DNA of 64,000 nucleotides from Chloroflexota bacterium (lineage in GTDB: Bacteria > Chloroflexota > Dehalococcoidia > Lucifugimonadales > Lucifugimonadaceae): positions 208,350-272,349 of the forward strand of contig PBEM01000006.1 in NCBI GenBank assembly GCA_002718415.1, read 5' to 3'. The position numbers and the translations under genes were made by a program. The number at the start of each line of letters is the position of its first letter. The stretch's first letter is position 1. Of the stretch, positions 57,222-64,000 are shown piece after piece. The notes beneath the pieces are model-generated. The model was not told the origin of the DNA and did not search any database. It saw nothing but the letters and a program-made list of their open reading frames with translations.

Positions 57222-58183
57222 AATTTTTCTGAATATAAATTTTCATATGCTTCTTCCTGATTAGGAAAATTAGATTCTTCAGCGAATTTAAAAGCATTTT
57301 TTGTTAGAGTCTTTAGATTTTTTAGGATGGTATGTTTCTTTAATTTTATTAATTCGGGATATTTTTTTTCTAAAATTATTATAGGATCATTTTCTCTACT
57401 TTTTTTAATGTCATTAATAGTCCTATAACCAAGTTCATCATCATAATTAGGGCCACAATGTTCGAGCCATCTATAAGTATGTAATTCAAGAAATTTAGGT
57501 CCTTCTCCTTTTTTTATTTTATTTACAAGTTGTGCTGTTTTTTCTTGTACAGCAATAACATCATTACCATCACATTCGGAAGAGTCTATTCCTAATCCTG
57601 AAACCATTTCAAAAATTTTTCTATTTTGAGGCTGTCTTTCTGATAAATGCGTAAAGCACGAAAATTGATTATTTTCACATACGAATAGAACTGGTAAGTT
57701 TTTCAATATTGCAAAATTTACAGATTCATAAAAAACACCTTCTTCTATAGCTGCATCTCCAAAGAATATACATGTAATATTTTCACTATGTTTTAGTTTT
57801 TGAGAGAATGATAAACCGACACCTACCGGTATAGTACCTGCTACTATTGCCGTACTTCCCATAAATCCTACATTGGTATCAATTAAATGCATTGATCCTC
57901 CCTTTCCACCTGAACAACCTGTTTCTTTACCGTATATTTCAGCTATCAATTTCTTTATATTTCCACCTTTAGCAATATAATGATGGTGAGCTCTATGACC
58001 TGAAACAGCATAATCATTTTTATTAAGAGAGGCGCAAACTCCCACAGCTGCAGCTTCTTGTCCAATAGCTATATGTGTTGGGCAACGCATTTTTTCTTCG
58101 GAATACCGATATGAAATCTCTTCTTCGATTAATCGTATTTTTAAAAGTTCTTCGTAAAGTCTTTCAACAAGGGTTATATTCAT
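57218..58183 (-). CDS. Thiamine-diphosphate dehydrogenase E1 component alpha subunit
   Basis: The 321-residue protein has the E1 alpha features GQEAAAVGVCASL, the HRAHHHYIAKGG loop, GSMHL and the thiamine-binding GDAAIEEGVFYESVN...ENNQ stretch. It is shorter than many E1 alphas and resembles the acetoin dehydrogenase type. It is adjacent to tRNA-Arg on the other strand and forms a two-gene unit with the beta subunit. Confidence 0.9.
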   Translation of the reverse strand: MNITLVERLYEELLKIRLIEEEISYRYSEEKMRCPTHIAIGQEAAAVGVCASLNKNDYAVSGHRAHHHYIAKGGNIKKLIAEIYGKETGCSGGKGGSMHLIDTNVGFMGSTAIVAGTIPVGVGLSFSQKLKHSENITCIFFGDAAIEEGVFYESVNFAILKNLPVLFVCENNQFSCFTHLSERQPQNRKIFEMVSGLGIDSSECDGNDVIAVQEKTAQLVNKIKKGEGPKFLELHTYRWLEHCGPNYDDELGYRTINDIKKSRENDPIIILEKKYPELIKLKKHTILKNLKTLTKNAFKFAEESNFPNQEEAYENLYSEKL

Positions 58184-58258
58184 GATTTAATTGTATAACA
58201 GTTTAGTTTTAATTTTTTTTATCAAGTAACATTTTATATGGAAACTAATATCCTTTTT

Positions 58259-58335
58259 GCGCTTGTAGCTCAGTTGGATAGAGTGCAGCCCTGCGAAGGC
58301 TGAGGTCGTGGGTTCGAATCCCGCCAAGCGCGCCA
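58259..58335 (+). tRNA. tRNA-Arg (anticodon GCG)
   Basis: The 77 bases fold as a cloverleaf: acceptor GCGCTTG/CAAGCGC, D arm GCTC/GAGT, anticodon stem CAGCC/GGCTG around loop CTGCGAA, T arm GTGGG/CCCGC with TTCGAAT, discriminator G and an encoded CCA. The anticodon GCG reads CGC and CGT arginine codons. Bacteria usually use ACG (inosine) here, so GCG is unusual. Confidence 0.9.
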
Positions 58336-58352
58336 ACTTTTAGGAAGATAAT

Positions 58353-59624
58353 ATGAATATAGCGAAATATTTTAGAATCTTAATTTTTTGGATAGGTCTT
58401 TTTTTTGTAGAATTAGTTCTATTATTTGTAATTATTGAATATTCTGGTATTTTTAATTTAACTAGATCAATTTATAGAATATCTATTGGTTATGAAGAGG
58501 CCCAGGATAAAAAATATCAGGATATAATTGAATATTATGGAAAAGATTATTCTCAATCTATAAATCCGATATCTGTTCATCCATATGAACCATTCAATAT
58601 TCAATATATTCATCCATTTTTTTTATTTTCTTCCGCATGGAGAGATAAACAAATTCAAATAACAAATAACTCTGTAGTTTCAGTTGAACCTGATGGATTT
58701 AGACCTTCTTATGATAATTTATCTTCATCAAAAGGGATTATTTTAGGGGGTTCTACAGCTTTTGGAGGAGGTGCTACAAGTGATTTAAATACTATTTCTA
58801 GTGTACTAAATCTTAAGCAAAGCTCTATTAATTTTAGAAATAGAGCTATACAGAGTTGGAATAGTCATCAAGAGCTAATTTCTTTAGTAAAAAGCATAAA
58901 TAACGAGGATGAGTATGTAATTTCCTTGACTGGATTTAATGATCTTGTTAATGGATGGGCTATTAAGTGTACCGATGAAGAATTACCATTAGATGCTCAA
59001 CATGATTTTTTACTTGTAGAAAAAGTTATTGGAGATATTAAAGATTTTCATACGTATACAAATTTTTCAGAAGTAGTAAGAACTTATTTACCAAAAACCC
59101 ATAGATTAGCAGTTAAAATCAATCAACATTTCTTTAATGATGGGAATATTAAAATTACTAGTTTCTGCGATTTAGAAGATCAAGATTTTTTTGATATAGC
59201 AGAAACTTTTATTGAAAATCAATTAAGGATGGTAAAAATTTCTGAATCTTATGGAGCAAATTTTTATACTGTTATTCAACCTAACGCTCATTTACATAAT
59301 ATTCCCTCTTCTCTCGTTGATTTTTCAGATCAATCTAAGGAGATTACATATAATTTAAATGGGGATTTGTACACTCTGTATGCGAATACATATAACCCTT
59401 TAGATGATTCTGAATATGATCCTAGATTATTAAACTACTCGGAGAAATATTTTTCTATAATTTTAAAATCTGATTATTGTAAAAATTACTGTATTGATGC
59501 TACCAATATTTTTGATAATCAAAATGAACCACTTTCAAATTTTCTAATAGATGCAGTTCACTTAAAAGATTCAGGAACTGAAACGTTAGTAGATTATTTA
59601 TTAGAAAATATTAATATTAAGTAA
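58353..59624 (+). CDS. Membrane-anchored SGNH-type hydrolase or acyltransferase
   Basis: The 423-residue protein starts with one membrane helix (residues about 8-30) and continues as a SGNH-like domain: GGSTAFG (about 132-138) with the nucleophile serine, GFND (about 194) and a D-x-x-H in DAVHLKD near residue 401-404. Such proteins remove or transfer acetyl groups on glycans in the periplasm or outside face of the membrane. An AGGAAG site precedes the ATG. Context suggests action on the island's glycan. Confidence 0.8.
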   Translation: MNIAKYFRILIFWIGLFFVELVLLFVIIEYSGIFNLTRSIYRISIGYEEAQDKKYQDIIEYYGKDYSQSINPISVHPYEPFNIQYIHPFFLFSSAWRDKQIQITNNSVVSVEPDGFRPSYDNLSSSKGIILGGSTAFGGGATSDLNTISSVLNLKQSSINFRNRAIQSWNSHQELISLVKSINNEDEYVISLTGFNDLVNGWAIKCTDEELPLDAQHDFLLVEKVIGDIKDFHTYTNFSEVVRTYLPKTHRLAVKINQHFFNDGNIKITSFCDLEDQDFFDIAETFIENQLRMVKISESYGANFYTVIQPNAHLHNIPSSLVDFSDQSKEITYNLNGDLYTLYANTYNPLDDSEYDPRLLNYSEKYFSIILKSDYCKNYCIDATNIFDNQNEPLSNFLIDAVHLKDSGTETLVDYLLENINIK

Positions 59625-59626
59625 TA

Positions 59627-60778
59627 ATGAAACAAAATCACCATAATTATTTACCAGATCAGTACAAATCCACAGACGATTTAAAAATAAATCATAATTA
59701 TCTTAAAGAACAATTTTCGGATTCAGATGAGATATTTAATGAGATTAAGACTTTAGTTAGAACGGGTGATTTTACTTTAGGAAAAGTTGTTGATGAATTT
59801 GAAATAGAATTTTCTAAGGTTACTAAAACTAAATTTTGTGTAGGAGTAGGAAGTGGAACTGATGCTATTTTTTTAAGTCTTAAAGCATTGGGAATTGAAG
59901 ATGGAGATGAAATTATTACATCACCTTATACTTTTTATGCAACTATAGGGGCCATTGTCACCGCTGGTGCTAGACCCGTATTTGTAGATATTGGCTACGA
60001 TTATAATATCGATGTAAAAAAAATTGAATCTGCAATTACTTCAAAGACTAGAGCTATAATTCCTGTTCATTGGTCAGGTCATTTATGTAATATGGAAAAA
60101 ATTAATCAGATTGCAACAAAACATAATTTATTAGTGGTTGAGGATGCCTGTCATGCTATTAATGCAGAAAGAAATAAATATCGTGCTGGTAATTTTAGCA
60201 ATTCAGCATGTTTTAGTATGCATCCACTAAAAAACCTGAATGTTTGGGGAGATGGAGGGGTGATAGCTACAAATTCTGAAAATCTTTATAATAAATTACT
60301 TCTATATAGGAATCATGGGTTGATTAACAGAGATATATGTGAAGTTTTTGCGTACAATTCACGGTTAGATTCTATACAAGCTATTGTAGGTAAAAATTTA
60401 TTAAGAAGAATTGATTCCATAACAAATTCTAGAATAAATAATGCAAATTATTTTGACAAGAATCTTTCTAAAATCCCGCAGATTACTATCCCACAAAGGG
60501 ATAAAAATTTTAAACAAGTTTTTCATCTATATATAATTCGAGTTGAACAAAGAGATGAGCTTCAGAAATATTTAATTAGTAATGGGATTGATGCAAAAAT
60601 TCATTATCCTTTACCAATGCATCTTCAACCTGCAAGTAAAGAATATGGATATCAAGAAGGAGATTTTCCTATTGCGGAAGAAATTTCTAAGAGTATTATT
60701 TCATTACCTGTACATGAATATATATCTAAAAATCAACAAAATGAAGTTATTGAAAAAATATTAAAATTTTATGAGTAA
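59627..60778 (+). CDS. DegT/DnrJ/EryC1-family aminotransferase, copy 1
   Basis: The 383-residue PLP enzyme has GVGSGTDAIFLSLKALG, the cofactor aspartate region VVEDACHAI, the lysine in SMHPLKNLNVWGDGG and the C-terminal substrate-site motif IHYPLPMHLQPASKEYGY. It forms amino groups on sugar nucleotides. It starts two bases after the SGNH gene and overlaps copy 2 by eight bases. Confidence 0.92.
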   Translation: MKQNHHNYLPDQYKSTDDLKINHNYLKEQFSDSDEIFNEIKTLVRTGDFTLGKVVDEFEIEFSKVTKTKFCVGVGSGTDAIFLSLKALGIEDGDEIITSPYTFYATIGAIVTAGARPVFVDIGYDYNIDVKKIESAITSKTRAIIPVHWSGHLCNMEKINQIATKHNLLVVEDACHAINAERNKYRAGNFSNSACFSMHPLKNLNVWGDGGVIATNSENLYNKLLLYRNHGLINRDICEVFAYNSRLDSIQAIVGKNLLRRIDSITNSRINNANYFDKNLSKIPQITIPQRDKNFKQVFHLYIIRVEQRDELQKYLISNGIDAKIHYPLPMHLQPASKEYGYQEGDFPIAEEISKSIISLPVHEYISKNQQNEVIEKILKFYE

Positions 60779-61874
60779 ATATTTAAAAGTAGATTATGTT
60801 AATTTAGGGTTGCAATTTCAAAATTTAGAACAAGAAATCACAGATAAATTCGTCGAGATTTCCTCTAAAGGTTCATACGTATTGGGCGAAGAGCTTAAAG
60901 ATTTTGAAGAATTATTTTCTGAATATTGCGGTACTAGTTATGCTGTAGGAGTAGGAAATGGATCAGATGCTATTTTTTTTAGTCTACTTGCATTAGGTAT
61001 CGGAAATGGAGATGAGGTTATTACTACACCCAACTCGTTTATTGCAACAGCCTGGACTATCATTAATATCGGAGCCAAACCGGTTTTTGTAGATATTGGA
61101 GATGATTATAATATTGATCCAAATAAAATTGAATCGGCAATAACATCTAATACCAAAGCTATAATTCCAGTACATCTTACAGGTAAGATTTCTAAAATGG
61201 ATGAAATACTAGAAATTTCTAAAAAACATAATCTTTATGTAATAGAAGATTCTGCTCAAGCGGTGGGTGCAACATTAGATGATAAAAAAGCAGGTTCTTT
61301 TGGTATTACTGGTTGTTTTAGCCTACATCCATTAAAAAATTTACATGTCCATGGGGATGGAGGTATGGTTACTACAAATGATAAAAAAATATATAACTAT
61401 CTTAATAAAGTAAGAAATCATGGATTAGTTAATAGAGATGAATGTGAATTTTGGGGATATAACTCTAGATTAGATGAAATTCAGGCTGCGATAGGAAAAA
61501 TTAAATTACCATATTTAAATCAATGGAATGAAAAATCACGCAAAATAGCTTATAAATATACCGAAAACCTTATGGATAATGTTGGTGTTCCTATAGATAA
61601 AGATAATGAAAAACCCGTGTATCAAACTTATGTGATTAATACGGATTATCGTGATGTATTACAAAACCATTTACATAAATTAGGGGTAGAAACAAAAATT
61701 CATTATCCGATTCCAATTCACTTACAAGAATCGGCCAAAAAATTAGGATATTCCAAAGGAGATTTTCCGATCACTGAAAAACAATCTTCAAGAATTTTAA
61801 GTCTTCCTATTTATCCAGAAATGAGAGAAGATCAGATTGATCATGTTATTAAAAGTGTCAATGAGTTTTTTTAA
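60771..61874 (+). CDS. DegT/DnrJ/EryC1-family aminotransferase, copy 2
   Basis: The 367-residue paralog has GVGNGSDAIFFSLLALG, VIEDSAQAVGA, the lysine in SLHPLKNLHVHGDGG and IHYPIPIHLQESAKKLGY. All catalytic elements are intact, so it is probably not degenerate. Copy 1 and copy 2 are similar throughout and arose by tandem duplication or shuffling; together they could act in succession on two substrates. Confidence 0.92.
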   Translation: MSKYLKVDYVNLGLQFQNLEQEITDKFVEISSKGSYVLGEELKDFEELFSEYCGTSYAVGVGNGSDAIFFSLLALGIGNGDEVITTPNSFIATAWTIINIGAKPVFVDIGDDYNIDPNKIESAITSNTKAIIPVHLTGKISKMDEILEISKKHNLYVIEDSAQAVGATLDDKKAGSFGITGCFSLHPLKNLHVHGDGGMVTTNDKKIYNYLNKVRNHGLVNRDECEFWGYNSRLDEIQAAIGKIKLPYLNQWNEKSRKIAYKYTENLMDNVGVPIDKDNEKPVYQTYVINTDYRDVLQNHLHKLGVETKIHYPIPIHLQESAKKLGYSKGDFPITEKQSSRILSLPIYPEMREDQIDHVIKSVNEFF

Positions 61875-61946
61875 AAAGTAATAAATTATAATTAAAATTT
61901 TTTGAATAACTGAGTATACTTAAATACCTGCTCAAATATTTTATAT

Positions 61947-62023
61947 GGGCGATTAGCTCAGCTGGCTAGAGCGCCTGTCTTACAAACAGGAGGTCATAGG
62001 TTCGACCCCTATATCGCCCACCA
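61947..62023 (+). tRNA. tRNA-Val (anticodon TAC)
   Basis: The 77 bases give a cloverleaf: acceptor GGGCGAT/ATCGCCC, D arm GCTC/GAGC, anticodon stem CCTGT/ACAGG around loop CTTACAA, T arm ATAGG/CCTAT with TTCGACC, discriminator A and an encoded CCA. A TATACT hexamer lies at 61915-61920, 26 bases upstream. DNA after the tRNA differs in composition. Confidence 0.95.
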
Positions 62024-62074
62024 ATCTCAATTCCTTCTCAAGCATTAAGCCTCTTAATTCATGGCTCTGGAAGA

Positions 62075-62096
62075 AGTTTCAAGTAAGTTTCAAGTA
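62075..62096. repeat. Tandem 11-base repeat (two units)
   Basis: AGTTTCAAGTA occurs twice head to tail without interruption, 52 bases after the tRNA-Val gene. Two perfect 11-base copies are uncommon by chance, but only two are present. Confidence 0.6.
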
Positions 62097-62391
62097 ACCA
62101 GCATTTATAGACCCTATATTTATGGATTAAACCTCTACCAAAATGAATGTCATTAATAAGACCTTTAGTTGCTGGAGTTACATAGATACCCATATATCCT
62201 CCTGAGTGGCTTAAATGGTGTCCTCGTGTGCATATTAATGGGTAATAAATTAATGAATAACTACTGCTGGTAGAGTTAGCATGATAGAGAACATTATAAG
62301 AACGCCGATACACGCAGTCACACTATACTATTTATGGGTACACAGTCAGCGCGTTGAGCTATAAAAAGAGGTATCAAAATATCTCATTTTG

Positions 62392-62411
62392 TTGACATTT
62401 ATTGACATTTA
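62392..62411. repeat. Tandem 10-base repeat (TTGACATTTA, two units)
   Basis: TTGACATTTA is repeated exactly in tandem. Each unit contains a consensus -35 hexamer, but no matching -10 at 17 bases was obvious. The period is about one DNA helical turn. Confidence 0.6.
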
Positions 62412-62468
62412 TTTATTTGAACTTGAGTTATTTAATTTTCTAAAAAAAATGACAATAAAACGCCCCTA

Positions 62469-62485
62469 GAAATTTAGTAAATTTC
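62469..62485. promoter_or_regulatory. 17-base palindrome next to a TTGACA, possible operator
   Basis: GAAATTTAGTAAATTTC is a perfect palindrome around a central G, ending two bases before TTGACA (62487-62492) and about 65 bases upstream of the 62551 start. The location suggests a repressor site for the unknown gene. A -10-like TATTAG follows after a short 15-base spacer, so the promoter assignment is weak. Confidence 0.35.
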
Positions 62486-62550
62486 ATTGACAGGACTCAT
62501 TTTTAATTATTAGGTATGTGAATAAATAAAAATTTAATAAAGGAGTAAAA

Positions 62551-63060
62551 ATGATAATTTGTGATAAATGTCATGAAGAAATAAATAATAAGGAATTTAA
62601 TCCAGAACCTCATATAAAAAGAGGATACATAAATATAAATGATAACGTTACCTTTAAATACCAGAAAGATGCATTAAGGTGTTTTGGCTATAAAGGTGGA
62701 CACTACCAACAGGCAGTATGGAAGATACCAAAAACAAATAAGCGGGTATGGTTCCCTAAACTGGATATAGATGAGGATTGGAATAATTCTCTTAGTAATG
62801 ATGGTGAAAAAATTACCATGAAATTAAATAGTGGTGAAAGTTTAGATGATTGGTTCAGAAACAACAGAGGAGATAAGAATTGGTTAAAAAAGATAAAAAA
62901 TGGTGAAGACTTAAAAATTGACGTAGTATTCGGAAATGAAAAAAATCATCTTAACCAACGAGTTTATAAATTTATAGGAGAATTTGAAGTTTCTTCAGAA
63001 GAGACTGATGAATTTTCAATGGTATCTATTAGAAAGGCTACAAAAGTTTATTTAAGCTGA
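62551..63060 (+). CDS. Unknown protein with N-terminal CxxC
   Basis: I do not recognise this 169-residue protein. The first residues contain CDKC, a possible half zinc knuckle. The middle is rich in tryptophan and charged residues (YQQAVWKIP, WFPKLDIDEDWNN), and the end (VYKFIGEFEVSS, SIRKATKVYL) has a beta-strand pattern that may suggest a PUA-like fold. A strong AAGGAG ribosome-binding site precedes the ATG. It lies in the distinct region after tRNA-Val and is followed by a thermonuclease gene; their joint role is unknown. Confidence 0.75.
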   Translation: MIICDKCHEEINNKEFNPEPHIKRGYININDNVTFKYQKDALRCFGYKGGHYQQAVWKIPKTNKRVWFPKLDIDEDWNNSLSNDGEKITMKLNSGESLDDWFRNNRGDKNWLKKIKNGEDLKIDVVFGNEKNHLNQRVYKFIGEFEVSSEETDEFSMVSIRKATKVYLS

Positions 63061-63156
63061 AAAACTCCTCCTGCTCTATGCAGTACATCTGGATTCGCTT
63101 AGTTTCTTAATTCTTTTTAAAGTCCGAGCGTTGAGATTTTATATAATGTTTTCATT

Positions 63157-63855
63157 ATGAAAATCGTTGCTGTGTTTATAGTTACTATAATTTTGTTTCT
63201 TTTAGTCAGAGAAGTAGATGTTATAAGAGAAAAAATTCCTATTGATAATTTTATATCTCTATTTTCTGAATCAGAAATTCAAGACCTACCATTATTAAAA
63301 ACAACTGAAGAATTAGAGAAAGAAAAATTTCCAGAAGAATTATTTTCTATTACAGAGAAAGAAATGTCTGAACTGATAGAAAGTCTTAGCTTACAAGAAA
63401 AGTTAGATATGTATTGTGATGTAGATAATGTAATTGATGGAGATACGATAAGTGTAGATTGTGAGTATAATTCATGGAATATAAGATACCAACATATTGA
63501 TACTCCAGAAGCAAGAAAAAAAGTTGGAGGAAGGTGGATTGAAGACCCAGAATGTTATTCAAAAGAAGCTTCAGAATATAATAAAAAATTTGTTTCAAAC
63601 AGAGAAGTTATCCTAATTAATAAAAATTTTGAAAGAGATGTTTATGGGAGGCGTCTAGCGTATGTATATGTAAAAAATTATGAGGGTAATTATTTAAATA
63701 TAATTCCTATGATGGTGGCTAATGGATATGCAAAGGCTTATGAATATACTGGTAAATATATAGCCAAAACTTATGATAGTAATTATAAAAATATTAAAAA
63801 GCTAGAATCATATGCTAAAGATAATAATCTTGGTCTATGGGGAGAATGTAGTTAA
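63157..63855 (+). CDS. Thermonuclease (staphylococcal-nuclease-like) with N-terminal membrane helix
   Basis: The 232-residue protein has one N-terminal hydrophobic segment (residues about 3-18), an acidic linker rich in glutamate, then a SNase domain from about residue 88: VIDGDTISVDC, IRYQHIDTPEARKKV and ERDVYGRRLAYVYV with the calcium and arginine catalytic positions. It should be anchored or exported and cleave DNA or RNA outside the cytoplasm. TATAAT at 63142-63147 lies ten bases before the ATG, suggesting a nearly leaderless transcript. Confidence 0.9.
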   Translation: MKIVAVFIVTIILFLLVREVDVIREKIPIDNFISLFSESEIQDLPLLKTTEELEKEKFPEELFSITEKEMSELIESLSLQEKLDMYCDVDNVIDGDTISVDCEYNSWNIRYQHIDTPEARKKVGGRWIEDPECYSKEASEYNKKFVSNREVILINKNFERDVYGRRLAYVYVKNYEGNYLNIIPMMVANGYAKAYEYTGKYIAKTYDSNYKNIKKLESYAKDNNLGLWGECS

Positions 63856-64000
63856 TTTCCTATCTGAAAATTGAGTACCAAGCCAACAGTAATAATCAAT
63901 ACAGTTAAAAACCAAAAATTAGCTTCAATATCAACATTACTTGAGATAAATTTTTTATATAAATGGAAAGTAAATTTTAATGCCCTCCATAAACTGTGTA
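63852..64000 (-). CDS. C-terminal part of an unknown membrane protein (5' part beyond window)
   Basis: On the minus strand 49 codons are open from the window edge to a TAA at 63852-63854, ending FWFLTVLIITVGLVLNFQIGN, a plausible terminal membrane helix preceded by a basic, amphipathic stretch. It converges with the thermonuclease gene, and their ends overlap by three bases. The frame is coding-like, but it is too short to identify. Confidence 0.5.
   Translation of the reverse strand, partial: HSLWRALKFTFHLYKKFISSNVDIEANFWFLTVLIITVGLVLNFQIGN

Larger units (their letters stand above)
62024..62550. other. 527-base region after tRNA-Val without a credible gene
   Basis: No frame with recognisable protein features was found. 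The stretch from about 62100 to 62360 is less A+T-rich than its surroundings. It contains two short tandem repeats (62075-62096 and 62392-62411), a 17-base palindrome (62469-62485) and a TTGACA at 62487-62492 ahead of the AAGGAG ribosome-binding site of the next gene. It may hold the remains of an integrated element or an unrecognised RNA. Confidence 0.5.

Noticed and set aside
62059-62313. An 84-codon open frame on the minus strand after tRNA-Val
   Set aside because: No ribosome-binding site, no recognisable domain and unusual amino-acid composition; treated as chance.
62392-62411. Tandem TTGACA hexamers as a promoter
   Set aside because: No -10 hexamer at a suitable distance; kept only as a repeat.
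1-64000. CRISPR arrays, insertion sequences, rRNA genes
   Set aside because: No regularly spaced repeats, no transposase motifs and no rRNA signature were seen on either strand.

Overview
The window is a low-G+C (visibly about 30%) bacterial chromosome segment with tightly packed genes, many of them starting with TTG. I infer a free-living, probably marine member of the Chloroflexota (SAR202/Dehalococcoidia-like). The reasons are the giant DUF2298-type membrane protein, the xanthine-dehydrogenase-family operon with a MoaD-like protein, a caa3-type oxidase with a cytochrome c domain on subunit II, a DUF5679-type mini zinc-ribbon protein and the generally heterotrophic, peptidase-rich content. 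This assignment is inference; no rRNA gene is present.

Layout. 1-6.7 kb (minus strand): a molybdenum hydroxylase operon (FAD subunit, 2Fe-2S subunit, two tandem large subunits, a MoaD-like sulfur carrier and the start of a short-chain reductase). 6.9-10.2 kb (minus): M16 peptidase, XRE regulator, HIT protein and MFS exporter. 10.4-17.9 kb (plus): a 1416-residue GT39/DUF2298 membrane protein, a HAD hydrolase split by a frameshift at homopolymers, and an M1 aminopeptidase, closed by a symmetrical terminator facing glnA. 17.9-28 kb: glutamine synthetase lacking the adenylylation tyrosine, a pentapeptide-repeat protein, and a compact trp operon on the minus strand (trpS, trpE, a second trpE/pabB-like gene, trpG, trpD, trpC, trpF, then an oxidoreductase). 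trpA and trpB are absent from the window. 28-32.3 kb: S9 peptidase, Ste24-type M48 protease, aldo/keto reductase and a small GC-rich zinc-ribbon gene. 32.8-37.9 kb (plus): pheS, pheT, moeA and an unknown gene. 37.9-42.9 kb (minus): the caa3 oxidase genes ctaC, D, E, subunit IV and ctaG. 43.2-45.8 kb (plus): rdgB, moaA, rnhA, moaC. The Mo cofactor genes moaA, moaC and moeA would supply the cofactor used by the hydroxylase at the start of the window.

45.8-62 kb is a surface-glycan island between tRNA-Met and tRNA-Val with a tRNA-Arg(GCG) inside it. It holds an ABC exporter, a NeuB-type synthase fused to a cupin, a NeuA-type cytidylyltransferase, a sugar epimerase, heptose genes (GmhA, GmhB, and an HldE-like protein with its two domains in reversed order), two unrecognised and possibly glycosyltransferase-like proteins, an orphan E1 alpha/beta thiamine-diphosphate enzyme, a membrane-anchored SGNH hydrolase and two tandem DegT-type aminotransferases. 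Together these suggest assembly of a nonulosonate- and heptose-containing glycan; the product cannot be read from sequence alone.

62-64 kb, just after tRNA-Val, has different composition: about 500 bases without a credible gene that contain short tandem repeats, an unknown CxxC protein, a secreted or membrane thermonuclease and the end of a membrane protein gene. It looks like accessory DNA next to a tRNA. No CRISPR array, insertion sequence, rRNA or recognisable riboswitch was seen.
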